Shown here: positions 54,732 through 64,000 of the stretch, piece by piece
Position numbering within the stretch: position 1 is the stretch's first letter
Layout of the letters: every line of letters begins with the position of its first letter
Virus record (IMG/VR): IMGVR_UViG_3300017678_000008
Coordinates: 1-64,000 of that record
Length of the DNA stretch: 64,000 bases
Strand: one strand, 5' to 3'
DNA from: a virus
The notes under the pieces: model-generated
What the model was told of the DNA's origin: nothing
Seen by the model: the letters and a program-made list of their open reading frames with translations, nothing else
Database searches by the model: none
Position numbers and translations under genes: made by a program

Positions 54732-57241
54732 TGGAGCCGATGGCCGTGCAATTCGGGCCGTTTGGGGGCGTGGTGAAGGGCGTAGCCCCCAGCCACGTCC
54801 CGGCGCCGTACGCGCAGGACGCGCGCAACGTTACCATTCGAGGGACCCGCGCCGAGCCGAGGCCAGGGTACGCGCAGCTCAGCGCCGCACCGAGTGGCCA
54901 CACCGCGACGAGCCTGCTGGCCTACGTGGCCGGCAACCAAAGCGGGAGCCTGGCCGAGGAGCTGCTGACCATCGAGACGCGCAGCGGGAACACCCGGCCG
55001 TACAGCGTGAACGTCACCACGGGCGCGCGCACCGAAATCACAGAGGGCGGAGTCAGCCAGAGCCTGACGCCGGGCGTTTGGGAGTGCCTGGCCTACGAAG
55101 GCCGCGCCATCCTGCACCGCCGTGGCGCCGGCAGCGTGTACGCGCACACCATCGGCCAGGCCAACGACTTCGAGCTGCTGGACCAACCCCGCCCCGCCGA
55201 CGCCACCGCGCCGGTGGTGATGGAGTTCGAGGACCAAGAGGAAGGCACCGAGACGCCGACCCCGCCGACGAGTTACAGCTGGTCCGGACTGACCGCCCCG
55301 GACGTGACCGATAACGGAGGGAGCGGAGTCTGCCCCGTGGCATTCGATGCGCAGGCCAGTGACCACGTGGACATCCTGCCCGCGAATGGCGGAACCCTGT
55401 ACCAGTGGTACGACCTGACCCTGGACCTGACCGGCACGACCACGGGCGCCGCCGACCTAAGCACCGCCACCGACATTATCGTGATCATCGAGCGCACGGA
55501 CGGAGCGAAATGGCTGGCCCCGCCCGCGACCCCGTGGGGCTGGAGCATCGGCAGCGGAAACGCGCAGCTCTGGATCGAGAACGACGTGGCCACCGTGGTG
55601 GAGCTGGAAAATGGCGGGGTATTCGAGGCCAATTCAGGCGGGTACCGGTACGAGCTGCGTGGCCGTATCCCCGTGGCCAGCCGTGGCGCGCAGCTCACGG
55701 TAACCGAGAAGCTGCGGCTGCGACTCCCGGGCAACGGCGACAGCAACACCGTAGCGGCCGACCGAGACAAGAAATTCAGGATTCGCGCCGTGGCCATTGT
55801 GGCCCCGGTAATCACGCCGCCGAGTAACACACTTGGCACCCCGAACGAGCGGGTGCGATTCGGCTACGCGCCGTATGATAGCCGGCGAGACGTGGAGTCC
55901 GAGAACGTGACCGCAGGGGCCTGGATGCGCCTGGAGAGCCCGAACCGCTACGGCGCCGACGTGAGCAGCGCCGCGACGTTCTACGGCAACACGCCCACGC
56001 TCAGCACCGACGCGCCCGGAGTGCCCGCCGACAGCGTGAGGTGGTACTACCAGCGCGCCGCAGATAACACCTGGCGCCTGCTGGCCACCCGGCCGGTAGC
56101 CGACGTGAGCATCGCCGTGACCCTGACCAAGGCCGCCCTGGACGTGTTACCGGAGCGAGTGGCCCCGGCCGCCAAACCGCTAGGGAGCCCCCTGTACGCA
56201 TTCACTCACGCCGGCAGCGTTTGGTATCTGCTGGACCGTGGAACCGCAAACATCGCCATAAGCTACCAGGGCATCGGCGAGCGCCTGAACAAGGACACCG
56301 ACGACCTGGAGGACGCCAGCCGTGGCGCCACGTGGACCCTGGCCGACAACGCCGGCGACGCCCCGCAGTGGGGAGCCAGCGCAGGCCAGGCCGCGATCAT
56401 CCTCGGGCAGCGCGGAGCTTATTCGATGTTTGGCCTGACGCCCACCACGATGACGCCGCCGAAGAAGCTGGCCGAAAGCAGGGGCGTGTACGGCCGCGCG
56501 GCCGCGCGCTGGCGCCTACCGAACGGACAGCCGGCCGTCATCTACCTGGCCGAGGACCGAAACCTATGGCTGGCCTACGCCGCCGAGGGCGTGGCGGGTG
56601 ACGCCGGGGGATACGTGGAGGAAGTCAGCCCGCTGAACCGTGGCCTGGTGGCCGAATGGCTGCAAATTACGAGCGCCACCGACCCGATGACCGTGGCCCT
56701 GGCCGTGGACCCGGTGGCAGATTCTTGCTGGATTGTGAAAGGCACCCGCGCCGTGGTGCTCAGGGCGCCCGCGCTGGTGGACGGACAGCGCCCGCTGGAG
56801 CTGATGGAATACGCCGGCAGCGGCTGGACGCATGCCTGCACCGACCCGCGCCGAGGCGTGCGGCTGGCCAGGGTGAACGGAGCGCTCGACACGCTGGAGC
56901 GGCACCCGACGACCTTCGAGCCGCTGGTGGGCACCAATCGAGACGGAGGCACCCCCATGCCCGAAGCGCACTACACACCCGCGCGAATCGTAGCGCCCCG
57001 CGCCCGGATGCAGCGCGTGAAGGTGATGCGCCCGGTGGAGGCCGACACGGTGGCCGTGACCGTGACGAGCAAGGAGAAAACGGCAACGAGTTACACCATC
57101 GCGGGCGGACGCCGAAGCGTGAGGACCAGCCAGAAGCAGATCGGCGACTGGCACGACGTGAAGCTGACCATGCAGGAAGGGCATGGAGGCATTGACCTGG
57201 TGGCCGTGGAACTTTGGCCGCTGCACCCGAACAACCCGTAA
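54731..57241 (+). CDS. Tail nozzle / stabilisation protein (prophage 2)
   Basis: 836 residues from GTG 54731 (or ATG 54740). Opening QFGPFGGVVKGVAPSHVPAPYAQDARNV and beta-rich repeats throughout, collinear with 21983-24502. Probable distal part of the short tail. Confidence 0.7.
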   Translation: MEPMAVQFGPFGGVVKGVAPSHVPAPYAQDARNVTIRGTRAEPRPGYAQLSAAPSGHTATSLLAYVAGNQSGSLAEELLTIETRSGNTRPYSVNVTTGARTEITEGGVSQSLTPGVWECLAYEGRAILHRRGAGSVYAHTIGQANDFELLDQPRPADATAPVVMEFEDQEEGTETPTPPTSYSWSGLTAPDVTDNGGSGVCPVAFDAQASDHVDILPANGGTLYQWYDLTLDLTGTTTGAADLSTATDIIVIIERTDGAKWLAPPATPWGWSIGSGNAQLWIENDVATVVELENGGVFEANSGGYRYELRGRIPVASRGAQLTVTEKLRLRLPGNGDSNTVAADRDKKFRIRAVAIVAPVITPPSNTLGTPNERVRFGYAPYDSRRDVESENVTAGAWMRLESPNRYGADVSSAATFYGNTPTLSTDAPGVPADSVRWYYQRAADNTWRLLATRPVADVSIAVTLTKAALDVLPERVAPAAKPLGSPLYAFTHAGSVWYLLDRGTANIAISYQGIGERLNKDTDDLEDASRGATWTLADNAGDAPQWGASAGQAAIILGQRGAYSMFGLTPTTMTPPKKLAESRGVYGRAAARWRLPNGQPAVIYLAEDRNLWLAYAAEGVAGDAGGYVEEVSPLNRGLVAEWLQITSATDPMTVALAVDPVADSCWIVKGTRAVVLRAPALVDGQRPLELMEYAGSGWTHACTDPRRGVRLARVNGALDTLERHPTTFEPLVGTNRDGGTPMPEAHYTPARIVAPRARMQRVKVMRPVEADTVAVTVTSKEKTATSYTIAGGRRSVRTSQKQIGDWHDVKLTMQEGHGGIDLVAVELWPLHPNNP

Positions 57242-57245
57242 GCAC

Positions 57246-57854
57246 ATGTTAGGAACCGTTATCTCAGGAATCGCCGGCCTGGCCGGCCTGCTGCAATCTC
57301 AGCGCGCCAACCGCGACGCCAACCGCCTGCAAAGCCAAGCACTCAGCGTATCCGACCGCCAGATGGAGCTGGCAGAGCAGTACGCCGCCAACTCCGAGGC
57401 ATACCGTAAGGAGATGCTGAACTGGGTGAACGACCTGGACGCTCAGGGGGCATACTCCGCCGACGCGCAGATCGAGCGCGGCCGCCAGGACATCGCCGAC
57501 TTCGAGCGCCGAGGTATGAGCGCCGTGAACAGCAGCCGGCGAGCCGGTGGATACCGCGAAGGCGACAGCGTGGTGAACGAGCAGGAGGACCGCGTGGCCA
57601 TCGAGGCGCGCCGGGCGCTCGCTGCTTTGCGGCCGATGCTGGAGCAGCAGGCCCGCCAGGAGGAGATGCAGGCGCGGATGGCGCTCAGCCCCGACCTAAA
57701 CCTGGCCAGCCTGGCCCAAAACGCCGCAGGTATGCAGATGCAGGGCCGCATGATGATGAGCAACGCCGTACGCGCCCAGGCAGGCAACCCGTTCGCAGCC
57801 ATCGCGGGCCTGATGCCGCTGCTGCAAGGGAATAAGACCGGGAGCGGGTCGTGA
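57246..57854 (+). CDS. Small internal virion / pilot protein (prophage 2)
   Basis: 202 residues from ATG 57246. Hydrophobic Gly-rich start (TVISGIAGLAGLLQSQ), charged helix with AYSADAQIERGRQDIADFERRGMSAV, hydrophobic end (IAGLMPLLQG). Counterpart of 24509-25114. Confidence 0.6.
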   Translation: MLGTVISGIAGLAGLLQSQRANRDANRLQSQALSVSDRQMELAEQYAANSEAYRKEMLNWVNDLDAQGAYSADAQIERGRQDIADFERRGMSAVNSSRRAGGYREGDSVVNEQEDRVAIEARRALAALRPMLEQQARQEEMQARMALSPDLNLASLAQNAAGMQMQGRMMMSNAVRAQAGNPFAAIAGLMPLLQGNKTGSGS

Positions 57855-59947
57855 TCGGGCAGGCACTAGGGGCCGCAGGTCTGGCGCTCAGTGGGGGAAT
57901 CACGCCCACGCCGCCCGCCGAAGGCGCCGCGCCGCAGGTGCAGGCCGCCGCGCCAGCGCCCTATGCGGCCGCGCCCAGCATTCAGTCGCAGCTACCCACC
58001 ATAGACTTCCCGCAGCGCACCATCACGGACGACCCCGCGATGCGCAGCGTGTACGACGACCTGGACGCTAAAGCCCTGTGGCTCAGGGACAAGATCGCCA
58101 CGCAAAAGCGCACCCGCGCGAACGAAAACTACTACTTCAGCCCCGAGCTGCTGACCCAGCCGAACAAGGCCGTGGAGCAGATGACCGCGGCCGACATGAC
58201 GTACAACCGGAACCTGCAGACCGTGCAGCAGATGCAAGCCGAGGGCCTCCAGATCGAGCTGCTGGATGCCAACGAAGTGACCAAGCCGCTCGACAATCTT
58301 CGCGCCATGCTGCAGGAAATCCCGCGCCCGCCCACGAAGAAGGAGATGGAGGCGCCCACGTGGATGCAGAGCGTGGCCAGCCTGGTGGCCGCCCTGGTGG
58401 ACCCGACCAACGCCGGCGCCTACGCCGCCGCCCCGCTGCAGTACCAGATGCAGCGCCGGGAGGAGCAGTACCAGCAGGAAATGGTCCAGTACGAAGCGCT
58501 GAAGCAGAAGTTCCAGCTGGACTATCAGATCGAGGCCACCCGCGCCGAGCAGCTGGCGAACATCGCCGTGGCCAACAACCGGGCGCGCCAAGAGCAGCAG
58601 ATGAAATGGCTGGACCGGATTTACCAGGCCCGCCTGGCGGACGCCGCCAGCGCTGACGCCTGGGACCGCACCATCTACGGGGTGCAGGTGGACCTGATGA
58701 AGATGGACCGCCAGCAGCGCCAGGCCATTGTGCTGGCCCACGTGGACATGCTGACCAGTGGCCGGCCGTATTCGCCCGAGCAGCGCGCCGCCGCCGCCGC
58801 CCTGATCAAGGCGCACACGGGATTCGACATCCCGACCAGCGCCGAGCTGACGCCCGCCGAGAAGCAGAAGCTGGAGGAACTTCGCGGCATGGTGCTGGCC
58901 AATAACTTCAATGATCGCACGATGGACGCGCGGGTGCAGACCGTAGGCGCCCAGGCCAGCGCCGCCGTGAGTGGCGCCCAGATCGCGGCCGTGGAAGCTG
59001 GCAGCGCCCAGGAGCAGAAGGACCTGGAGCTGGAGCGCCTACGCTTGCAAAACGAGCAGCAGGCCACCGCGAACAAGTACCTGGATGAGCAAGCCCGCGC
59101 GCAGCTCGCGGCAACGTACGCCGCCACGGCCGGGCAAAACCTGCAGAACGCCAACACGGCCGCTACCGCCAGCAACGGCGGAGCCCTAAATGCCGAGCAG
59201 CGACGCCTGTACTCCGAGGCCGTCATGGGAGCGCGCAAGGACGCCCAGGAGCAGCGAACCATGCTGGCCGAGCGAAAGGCCGCCATCATCGAGGACCTGA
59301 AGAAAACGGGCCAATGGCTGAACTACGGCCACAAAGAGAACGGTTGGGGGCCAATCGGTGGCAACAAGCTGACGAACGAGGAAGTGGACGCCCGAAATCA
59401 GCGCCTGCTGGCCGAGCGCCTGGCGCAGGACCCGGTGGCCGCCGAACACGAAAAGGCCGCGCAGCAGCACGAAATGAGCGCGCGCCAGCTGGAGACGTAC
59501 CTAAACGCAGGAGGCACCAACGCCGGAAAGAACCCGGTGGGCGCCGGCGACTTAGGGAAGCGCTACCAAGAGGCCGGCCTGAAGTATTCGATGGAGCGCC
59601 GAGGCCAAAACGGATACACGGACTGTAGTCACTTTACGCAGTGCGTGTACCGCGACATGGGCAAGCAGATACCGGGAACGGCCGCGACCCAGTGGCGAGA
59701 AATGACCGCCGTGCCCCGAGGCCAGGAGTCACTAGGGGACCTCATTTTCTTCAAGGACAACCGGCCGAGCGCCGGGCGCCGTGGCCTGGCCGCGCACCAC
59801 GTCGGCATCATTGTCGGATTCACCGATGAAGGGGTGCCGATCATGCGCCACGCCAGCAGCGCCGCGAACAAGATCGTGGACGTGCCGCTCGACAAGTATC
59901 TCAGCACCACCAGCGGCCGCATGGCCCTGCTAGGGGTGAAGCGTTGA
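57851..59947 (+). CDS. Internal virion protein with C-terminal NlpC/P60 hydrolase (prophage 2)
   Basis: 698 residues from GTG 57851 (GTGA overlap). Long Gln/Ala/Glu-rich helical body and C-terminal NlpC/P60 domain with YTDCSHFTQCVY (Cys), AAHHVGIIVG (His) and IMRHASS (His). Counterpart of 25111-27228; local peptidoglycan cleavage during DNA entry is expected. Confidence 0.85.
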   Translation: MIGQALGAAGLALSGGITPTPPAEGAAPQVQAAAPAPYAAAPSIQSQLPTIDFPQRTITDDPAMRSVYDDLDAKALWLRDKIATQKRTRANENYYFSPELLTQPNKAVEQMTAADMTYNRNLQTVQQMQAEGLQIELLDANEVTKPLDNLRAMLQEIPRPPTKKEMEAPTWMQSVASLVAALVDPTNAGAYAAAPLQYQMQRREEQYQQEMVQYEALKQKFQLDYQIEATRAEQLANIAVANNRARQEQQMKWLDRIYQARLADAASADAWDRTIYGVQVDLMKMDRQQRQAIVLAHVDMLTSGRPYSPEQRAAAAALIKAHTGFDIPTSAELTPAEKQKLEELRGMVLANNFNDRTMDARVQTVGAQASAAVSGAQIAAVEAGSAQEQKDLELERLRLQNEQQATANKYLDEQARAQLAATYAATAGQNLQNANTAATASNGGALNAEQRRLYSEAVMGARKDAQEQRTMLAERKAAIIEDLKKTGQWLNYGHKENGWGPIGGNKLTNEEVDARNQRLLAERLAQDPVAAEHEKAAQQHEMSARQLETYLNAGGTNAGKNPVGAGDLGKRYQEAGLKYSMERRGQNGYTDCSHFTQCVYRDMGKQIPGTAATQWREMTAVPRGQESLGDLIFFKDNRPSAGRRGLAAHHVGIIVGFTDEGVPIMRHASSAANKIVDVPLDKYLSTTSGRMALLGVKR

Positions 59948-62900
59948 GTCAGACCTTCAAGAGCTGGCAGGAGTATGTCGGGCAGGCGAACGTCATGGGG
60001 GCGCCTGCAGCCGAAACGCCCGCCCGTGGATTCAGCAGCTGGCAGGACTACCAAGCTGGCGCCGTGAACCCGCTGGCCCCGGCACCGACGCAGCCGGCGA
60101 CCGTTTGGGACCAGCTCAGGCTCACGCCCAGCCGCTTACCTGACGACCACGCCCGCCGCATGAAGGACGCCACCAGGTTCGCTCCGGAGTCGCAGGAGCG
60201 CCTGATGGCCCTGGCCGACACGGCCGTGGTGGGCTTCCCGACGTTTGGGGAGGAGCGATATAACTACCCAGGCCGCGACATGCTGCTGGAGCTGACGAGG
60301 TTCAGAGGCCCATCCCTGGCCGCCGCCCTACCGGGCGCCATTCGCCAGGTGGCCACGGACTTCGGCGAGGAGCCCAGTATCGTGGAGGCCCGGCTGCAGA
60401 CGCTAGGGCTCAGCACTCAGGAAGCCGCCGCCCAGGAAATGGTGAGCGGCCGCGTGTTTACCGACATGGTGGGCCTGGCCGCAGGTGAGCAGGCGCTACC
60501 CATCGCGCGCCAGGGCGCGCTGCTGGCCACCCAGCGCCTCATGGGCACTTATGACCCGGATACCTTCGAGGAGGGAGTCAGCGAAATGGAGCAGCGGATC
60601 GCCGAGGATGGCAACCAGCGCGCGCTGCAGATGGCCGCAAACCTTGGCCTGTACATTCTCCCCATCGGGCCGAAAACTGGCCCGCTGAAGATCCTCAGCG
60701 GCCGGCCGCAAAGCGTGGCGGGCGTGACCAATCCGCTGCAGAACCCGAACATCTTCGGCGGCCTGGAGGCCGTGCGATTCATGGGCCGCGTGGCCGAGGA
60801 GGGCGTAGGTGGCGCCGTGGTGGGCGAGCTGCAGGACATGGGCACCGCCCTGAACCCGCTGGCCGAGGACCTGGCGCCCAGTGAGCGCGTGGCGCGCGTG
60901 GCGTTGTCAGTGATGGCGCTGGCCGGACTAACCAGTGGCGCCGTGGAAGTGCGCGGCCTGGCCAGAGAAATCACCAGCGAAGTGGCCAGCAGGGTGCCGG
61001 GAGAACGAGGCGCCGCCCTGCAGCAGCGACTCAGGCCGAACGCCCTGGCCAGCGTGATGCAGGACGCCCTGGGCCGCAGTGGACTCGACATGCCCGGCAT
61101 GCGCCTGGAGCGCGGAGGGTATCGAGCGGAGCCCGTGGTGGACTTCGCCGCGATGACGCCCGCCCAGCACCTGACCCTGCGCAGGAACTTCGAGCTGGCG
61201 ATGGACGACATGCCCGCCCGCGACCTGGTGGCCTGGTCGTCACTTACCCAGCCGTTCGAGGCCACCGCGAAGGTGGACCCCAGCAGTGTACGGCTGCTGC
61301 AGATGCTGAACGATGGCGACCTACCGGAAGCCGGCAGCCTGGCCGAGGCGCCGACGCTGGCCGACGCCGCCACCCTGGCCGAGCAGCGCCTGGCCGAGAG
61401 TGGCCTGGTGGTCAATGAGCAGTACGTCCACCTGGACGAGCTGAAAGCGCAGACCGCCCACCTGCCACGACTGACCTACGCCCAGGCCGTAACGAGCAGT
61501 AAGGACGTGGAGCGGATTCTTATGGACAGTTGGGGCCTGGACGCCAAGGCCGCCAAGCTGAACGCCGCCGTATTCGAGGCGCGGGCGCAGGCATGGGCCG
61601 ACGACACCGGCCGCCCCGTGAGCGAGTGGTACACCACGCGCATCGCCAGCATGGGCGCCGAGGGAGACGCCGCTGGCCGCGCCGATGGCCTGCTGGTCAC
61701 CGGCGCCCCGGTGCAGTTCCAAATGGACGGGCAATACTTCCAGGGCAAGCTGGCGCCAAACCAGGCGTACACCTTGGGCCGATACGGCCGCATTCGGGTG
61801 ACGATGGACGACGGCACCGAAATGATCGTACCGCTGGCCCAGGTTACGGAAGGCATCCCCGACCAAGTGCGGGAACGCTTCGGCAACATCGAGAGTGCCA
61901 AGGCCCTGTACCAAGCCGAGGAAGCACCGGCGCTGCTGGCGACCCACAGCACGAGCGTAGAAGGCTTGCAGGCCGCCCTAGACCTGGGCGGCATCCCGGC
62001 GCCGAGCGTGGCCATTACGAAAGCCGAGGGGGTGCCGAAGTACTACGGGAAGGTGGCCATGCTATTTGACACCGAAACCGTGGACCCGCTCAAAAACCCG
62101 GAGCACCTGCTAGTCGCCGGCGACGGATACACCGTCACGCAGCCGCGCCAGCAAGTGAAGGTGATCCCCGAAAAGGCCAGAGCCCTGGACGCCAGGCTGG
62201 CAAGATGGGGGGCGGGCAGACGAACTATAGAAGAACACTGGCAAAAACCCCAAAAATGGCCGGACCCAATAGAGAATTGGGTGGGCCAAGTAACTGGCAT
62301 TGACGAGCCCCACCGGTGGAGGCGCGAGTACTTGGTGAGCCAACTTGGTTATGACGAGGCAACCGTGCGCGCCATGAAAAGCGGTGACCTGGCGGTAGCA
62401 GCTAACTGGTATGGCCCTGAATTTGAACAGTGGTACCGCCGCCAGCTGATGGATGCCACGGACGGACAGAAGTACGTGCTGACCAAGGGCGGCCTGGTCC
62501 CCTACACGATGGAAGCCGTACTCGACGTGATGAAGGCAAAGCGCGGAACAGCAAAAGCTGACATGAACGACGAAGGCTTAGGCCCGGCACGCGCAAAGAC
62601 TCTAAAGCCAGTGCCCAAGATTGAGCAAGTGGTGCGGCAATCCGACCGCCTGGCCGACGATTCCGTGGTGACCCGGTATTTGACGGACCTAAGCATGGAA
62701 ATCGACGATATCCAGCGCGAAATCAACGATGTTATGGGTTGGCACCCTTACCGAGGGCGAGGTGAGAAATGGAGGGACGACGCGCTAAAGATCGTGGTGC
62801 AAATGGCCAAAGGGGTGGCGCCGCAGACAGCCATTGAGCGCGCCGGCTTTGGTGGGCGCTTGTCGGCCAGCATAAAGACCGAGCTGGAGCAAGCCGCTCG

Positions 62901-64000
62901 CAAACTGGCCGAGGCACCCGTGCAGTACTTCGAGGCCAAGCCGTACCGCCCGGTGAAGCTGGACGAAGTGCGCGCCGTGGTGGCCCCGAACGATATGGAC
63001 GCCGAACTGGTGGCCGCCCTGCAGGAGCGTGGGGTGAAGGTGTACCAGTACGACGCTGCCAACGAATCCGACCGCGCCCGCGTGATGACGCAGGCGGCCG
63101 AGGAGACGGGCGTACTATTCCAACGAGAGCAAACCGCGAAGGCGAAAATCATGTTCGACCGCACAGGCAAGGCCATGCTGCGGGCGCTCAAGAACCCAGA
63201 CGCCAGCACCGCGCTGCACGAACTTGGCCACATCCTTCGCCGCGACCTGTACCGCGATGGCGGAATCAGCGCCCAGGAGCAGGCCGTGCTGGAGACATGG
63301 GCGGGCGTGAAGGATGGCAAATGGCACGAGGCCGCCGAGGAGAAATTCGCGCGCGCGTGGGAGCGCTACCTTCGAGAAGGAAAGGCCCCGGTGAAGGAGC
63401 TGCGCGGCCTATTCCAGCGCCTGAAGAACATGCTGCAGACGGTGTACGCCGAAATCACGGGCAGCGCCATAGACGTGGAAATCAGCCCCGAGGTCCGCGA
63501 CATCTTCGACAACCTGCTAGGCAAAAAGGGATACGAGGAACGCGCCCGCCTGCAGGCCGAGGAGCAGGCCGCCGTGACGCAGCTGGCCCGGCAGCGCGAC
63601 GAGCTGCTGGCGATCATGCCCGACGACCCGCGCCTGGACGTATTCGGCGACGTGTACGACGAGCCGCTGGCCAGTGCGATCCTGCGAGAATTTGGCAACG
63701 GCACCGACGACCCGCGCCTAGCCGCCGACGTGCTAATCGAGGCGCAAAACGCCGCCTATTGGGCCGACCTGCAGCGACAAGCCGACGAGGATTTTAGGGC
63801 CACCTACTTCGAGGACGCGCTGGAGTTCCGCCGATGGTACGGCAAAGGGGGCAACCGCGCCCGGTGGTACCGCGAAGGCAACAAGTACCGCAGTGACGCC
63901 CGCCCCAGCCAGCTCATCGGGTTCCTAGACGCCAGGCAGATGCCGCCACAGATTCTGGAGGCCGTGACGGACTGGGGCAGAAGATTCTTCAATGACCCCG
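59944..64000 (+). CDS. Giant polyvalent internal virion protein, N-terminal 1352 codons (prophage 2)
   Basis: Starts at TTG 59944 (TTGA overlap with the previous stop) and is open to the window end. Two SWQxY motifs open the protein (SWQEY and SWQDY), as in prophage 1. The zincin motif LHELGHIL starts at His1092, 248 residues later than in prophage 1, because the polyvalent domain before it (about 62090-62930) is much longer here. Downstream GISAQEQ and AAEEKFARAWERYL match prophage 1. Probably ejected with DNA. Confidence 0.82.
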   Translation, partial: MSQTFKSWQEYVGQANVMGAPAAETPARGFSSWQDYQAGAVNPLAPAPTQPATVWDQLRLTPSRLPDDHARRMKDATRFAPESQERLMALADTAVVGFPTFGEERYNYPGRDMLLELTRFRGPSLAAALPGAIRQVATDFGEEPSIVEARLQTLGLSTQEAAAQEMVSGRVFTDMVGLAAGEQALPIARQGALLATQRLMGTYDPDTFEEGVSEMEQRIAEDGNQRALQMAANLGLYILPIGPKTGPLKILSGRPQSVAGVTNPLQNPNIFGGLEAVRFMGRVAEEGVGGAVVGELQDMGTALNPLAEDLAPSERVARVALSVMALAGLTSGAVEVRGLAREITSEVASRVPGERGAALQQRLRPNALASVMQDALGRSGLDMPGMRLERGGYRAEPVVDFAAMTPAQHLTLRRNFELAMDDMPARDLVAWSSLTQPFEATAKVDPSSVRLLQMLNDGDLPEAGSLAEAPTLADAATLAEQRLAESGLVVNEQYVHLDELKAQTAHLPRLTYAQAVTSSKDVERILMDSWGLDAKAAKLNAAVFEARAQAWADDTGRPVSEWYTTRIASMGAEGDAAGRADGLLVTGAPVQFQMDGQYFQGKLAPNQAYTLGRYGRIRVTMDDGTEMIVPLAQVTEGIPDQVRERFGNIESAKALYQAEEAPALLATHSTSVEGLQAALDLGGIPAPSVAITKAEGVPKYYGKVAMLFDTETVDPLKNPEHLLVAGDGYTVTQPRQQVKVIPEKARALDARLARWGAGRRTIEEHWQKPQKWPDPIENWVGQVTGIDEPHRWRREYLVSQLGYDEATVRAMKSGDLAVAANWYGPEFEQWYRRQLMDATDGQKYVLTKGGLVPYTMEAVLDVMKAKRGTAKADMNDEGLGPARAKTLKPVPKIEQVVRQSDRLADDSVVTRYLTDLSMEIDDIQREINDVMGWHPYRGRGEKWRDDALKIVVQMAKGVAPQTAIERAGFGGRLSASIKTELEQAARKLAEAPVQYFEAKPYRPVKLDEVRAVVAPNDMDAELVAALQERGVKVYQYDAANESDRARVMTQAAEETGVLFQREQTAKAKIMFDRTGKAMLRALKNPDASTALHELGHILRRDLYRDGGISAQEQAVLETWAGVKDGKWHEAAEEKFARAWERYLREGKAPVKELRGLFQRLKNMLQTVYAEITGSAIDVEISPEVRDIFDNLLGKKGYEERARLQAEEQAAVTQLARQRDELLAIMPDDPRLDVFGDVYDEPLASAILREFGNGTDDPRLAADVLIEAQNAAYWADLQRQADEDFRATYFEDALEFRRWYGKGGNRARWYREGNKYRSDARPSQLIGFLDARQMPPQILEAVTDWGRRFFNDP

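Larger units (their letters stand above)
35030..64000 (+). mobile_element. Prophage 2 (relative of prophage 1, right end beyond the window)
   Basis: It begins at the shared att core with a leftward integrase and repeats the gene order of prophage 1 for 29 kb, stopping inside the giant virion gene. Proteins are clearly homologous while DNA has diverged in codon use and non-coding words, so this is a second phage and no recent duplication. About 4-5 kb should remain, ending in another copy of the 47-bp core. Confidence 0.9.

Noticed and set aside
2137-64000. Tandem block as a recent duplication or assembly artefact
   Set aside because: Proteins are alike but codon use, operators, origin repeats and early cassettes differ widely, so these are two distinct phages.

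Overview
The window is GC-rich bacterial chromosome with a short host flank (1-2061) and two related, differently diverged prophages sitting head-to-tail at one tRNA-Val(GAC) gene. The host flank holds the start of a family 2 glycosyltransferase (minus strand), a membrane-anchored helix-hairpin-helix protein and a His-rich membrane protein with Ig-like repeats. The host cannot be named from this. High GC, CTG/GCC-rich codon use and several promoters whose -10 box lies only 7-11 nt before the start codon (leaderless mRNAs) would suit Deinococcota; Chloroflexota is also possible. Confidence in either is low.

Prophage 1 runs from the tRNA-Val (2062-2136) to a 47-bp copy of the tRNA 3' part (35030-35076), about 32.9 kb. 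Prophage 2 starts at that same 47-bp copy, has the same orientation and runs off the window at 64000. Each has a leftward lysogeny block (tyrosine integrase, an overlapping excisionase-like HTH gene, an HTH repressor) and a rightward early operon of small, translationally coupled genes ending in a P4-type zinc-finger/Toprim/SF3 primase-helicase. Next come a convergent small membrane gene and an intergenic repeat array that is probably the replication origin. A late operon follows: endolysin, holin, small and large terminase, a virion-associated protein of unknown role, portal, scaffold, major capsid, three head-tail adaptor-sized proteins, a tail nozzle-like protein, a hydrophobic pilot-like protein, an NlpC/P60 virion hydrolase and a giant polyvalent protein with an HELGH zincin motif. 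Prophage 1 ends with an SGNH hydrolase, probably receptor-directed. No tail tube, sheath, tape measure or baseplate genes and no phage RNA polymerase are seen, so a short-tailed podovirus-like virion is likely.

Having two relatives side by side allows comparison. Late genes are collinear with similar protein lengths. The early operons exchange cassettes: a ParB-like protein and a C39-like putative peptidase occur only in prophage 1; an Rmf/CrpP-like protein and several small genes occur only in prophage 2. Non-coding elements conserved in place but not in sequence stand out: (i) a hairpin after the capsid gene with an identical octaloop and compensated stem; (ii) origin arrays with the same layout but different repeat words (GTGACG in one, GTGTAG in the other); (iii) leaderless promoters; (iv) an initiator-like tRNA(CAU) read through by the endolysin frame in prophage 1, with a decayed version in prophage 2; (v) a C6-GCR-C6 block before the minus-strand membrane gene. 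Different operators and origin repeats may explain how two relatives can share one host.
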